DNA from: Brugia malayi
Lineage: Eukaryota; Nematoda; Chromadorea; Rhabditida; Onchocercidae
Length of the DNA stretch: 64,000 nucleotides
Reading direction: 5' to 3'
NCBI RefSeq assembly: GCF_000002995.4
Contig: NW_025062476.1
Location: 12,916,501-12,980,500, forward strand
In this document: positions 61,799 to 64,000 of the stretch, piece after piece
How the letters are laid out: each line of letters starts with the position of its first letter
Position numbering within the stretch: position 1 is the first letter of the stretch
Program-made: the position numbers and the translations under genes
Notes under the pieces: model-generated
What the model was told of the DNA's origin: nothing
The model's input: only the letters and a program-made list of their open reading frames with translations
The model's database searches: none

Positions 61799-64000
61799 GC
61801 ATTTGTAATGCTTCTTCATCGCCAAGTGGTAATTAATTTCTGTAAGTTCTACAGCGAACTTGATTCTTCTCTTTGTTTACAAACTCTTCTAAAATTTGAA
61901 TATCTTTGTTTATTTTCGTTTTTTTTTTTTTTTTTTGTAACTGTATTCATTAATTATTTCATCAACATTGTATTACATAAATAGTATGATAAATTGTTTG
62001 ATTTAAACATTTCGCATATTTTTAAGATCTAATTTTTTTCTCTCTTTCTCTCCCTTTTTTTGTTAAAATTGCTTAGAAAATGTTAAGAAGTAACCTTGAA
62101 TTCACTTTTTTATCCTTGATCATTTGTATTAGGATTAAAAACTATGAAATTACTAAATTGGAAATATGTATATATTCAGGCTAAAAATTTTTCAACTAAG
62201 AATTTTCTTCAATTGATTAGATCGATTATTTCTTATTGGGTGATATTTAAATTTTTTTTTTTTTCACTTTCAATTTCAGGTGAACACCGGTGAAATGTTA
62301 TCGACAAATTTCATGTTAGCTACTGACATTCAACAAAATCATTTAGATAATTATTTGCAAAACGTTTTAGTGCATGCAAACATTTAAGTTGAAAGTTTGC
62401 TGTAATGTAATATTGTTTACAAAAATGTAATATTGTTTTTTTTTTTTTTTTGTGTTTTTTTTTTTTTTTTTTTTTGAGTGCTTCTAATTCATTTGCGATT
62501 TATAAGGTTTGCTATTCACCACTAACAAATATAAAATCTCTATTACTCCTTATTTATTTTCTTATTGATATGATTCGATTAGTTTTTTCTTTTTTCTTTT
62601 TTTTTTTTTTTTTTTTGTATTTATTAATTTCAAAGCACACAATTGACTTATGATAGCAATGAAATGGCTTTTAGTATGTTTTATTTTTCAAAATATATAT
62701 TAGTTAATTTGCTGGTTTTTTTAACACTATTTTTCTGTTTTTTTGTTTTTTTGTTTTTTTTTTTTTAAATAAATGATTCAGTTTTCTAAATCTTGCATGT
62801 ATTAAATATTTTAGATTGCTTAAAATTAACATCCGTTTGTTGTATGAGTGTAATGTGTTGCTTTTTAATAATTTTGCAACTATTCCTTGTGCTAATCGTT
62901 TTCTGTGTTGAACAGAAAAAAATTACCTTAAAGCTTCTCTATATAGTATTTAAATTTTTTGTAAAACTGATATGAATGATAGCAAATGTAGTATTTGTTG
63001 AATGTAGTTAGCTTCTTTTCAATACATTATTTTATCATTTAATTATCAGTGATCCAATCAACAGAAGTAACAGAAGTATTATTAGTTATATTAGTTAAAC
63101 TATGTGTAAATTGATACAAAAATGATTTATGAATATGTTTGAAAGTCAAGGTTACTTCTTCTACACTTTTTTTTTTTTTACATTTATTACAAAATTCATA
63201 ATAATATTAATAATAATAATTGTACAACTATTCTTTTGCCAATTATTTATTTATGGAATAGGAAAAGTTAGGTAAAAGTTTCCCTATGTAGCATTAAACA
63301 TGTTATAAAGAGCAGATGATTTAAGGAATATTTTAAACAATTTAAAAGACCAGTTTTATTCAGCTCTTGCATTAATGCTTCCCAGGAATACTTAAAAAAT
63401 GAAACTTTAAAAGAATAATTTTTACAATCCGAAAATGTGGTTTAAATAGAAGATGAAAAGTTTTTCTGCCATTAAAAGTTTCATTTTTAAGTATTTGTTG
63501 TACGAATTTATTTACCAAAGTATATATTATGAAGCAATGTGTTTCGATACTTTTTTATTATTATTAATTATTACTATTATTATTGCCTATATTCTAATCT
63601 TTATTTTATTTTCTCTATTCTAATTTTTGTTACTTTTATTTCATATTTCATTTTCTGAATTTTCTTTAACAAAGTAATTTCTTTTTTTTTTTTTTTTTTG
63701 CAGCATTGTATCTTAACATTTATTTAATAATTTTGTTTTATCACACTTTTCTGGATGTAGTAAATTTCTTCATTGATATTTGATATGTTTACATTTTCCG
63801 TTCTTCTAATAATACACAAATGAACATTTGAGATAATTCCTTTTTTTTAAAAAATTTTTACAACTATTTACTGATATGATATGAAATATAATGCATGTAA
63901 AATGTAGCAATTCTCTTTTTTTTTAAGAAAAAGAATATTTCATTTCATTCTTAATTGAAAAGAGGAAGGAAAAAAAAAAAATTACTTATAATAATATATT
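61799..64000. other. 3' flank of LPP copy 2
   Basis: 3' UTR and downstream DNA. A possible last intron ends at the TTTCAG at 62280, with the following stretch non-coding after an immediate TGA. Poly-T tracts are frequent. The open frames at 62450-62653 and 62793-62975 are hydrophobic low-complexity text. No further gene is recognised up to the window end. Confidence 0.6.

Noticed and set aside
1..64000. tRNA, spliced-leader RNA, Wolbachia-derived or transposase sequence
   Set aside because: I looked for TTCGA/GGTTCAA arms, the SL1 sequence, bacterial-type long ORFs and transposase motifs and recognised none. Without a covariance search small RNAs cannot be excluded.

Overview
The window is nuclear DNA of a nematode. 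It is extremely AT-rich, packed with long poly-A/poly-T runs and ATT microsatellites. Its genes are intron-rich with short exons and TTTTAG/TTTCAG acceptors, and several start codons sit just behind acceptor-like sites, as expected with spliced-leader trans-splicing. The protein set fits Nematoda: F-spondin with an internal Kunitz domain, a CEY-type Y-box protein and a double haem peroxidase. The many introns argue against Strongyloides-like genomes. A parasitic spirurid-type (clade III) worm is my guess and is not proven. No bacterial DNA, transposon ORF, rRNA or tRNA was recognised.

Layout. 1-3083: non-coding flank. 3084-22978 (+): a 30-exon gene for a secreted protein of about 1551 aa with two animal haem-peroxidase domains, a degenerate first one and an apparently active second one, joined by a 15-residue repeat linker. 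24281-27513 (-): a 9-exon Y-box/cold-shock-domain RNA-binding protein (312 aa), convergent with the peroxidase. 27514-32747: intergenic, with an ACGT-dense patch and a long degenerate TCCGGA repeat field. 32748-43540 (+): 15-exon F-spondin (spon-1, 806 aa; Reeler, Spondin_N, TSR x3, Kunitz, TSR x2), with two minisatellites in its introns. 44179-48679 (-) and 56990-61798 (+): two divergently transcribed lipid phosphate phosphatases (PAP2 family; 307 and 382 aa) sharing four intron positions, so they derive from one duplication. 61799-64000: 3' flank. All exon chains were built by hand. In each gene the total coding length is a multiple of three and every junction is phase-consistent.

Functionally the peroxidase and F-spondin are secreted extracellular-matrix or cuticle-side proteins. 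The two LPPs are membrane enzymes for lipid phosphates. The Y-box protein binds mRNA. They do not form one pathway, and nothing suggests an operon.

The most unusual signal is a recurring event, not a gene. At five exon edges in three of the genes, local tandem duplications have copied a splice site together with about 23-45 nt of adjoining exon, laying down arrays of decoy splice sites. In four cases the copies lie in the intron. In the fifth (peroxidase exon 14) the 45-bp unit keeps the frame, so five equivalent acceptors lie 45 bp apart and could produce proteins with one to five linker repeats. The other main observation is that peroxidase domain 1 has lost every haem-pocket residue while keeping its calcium-loop motif.
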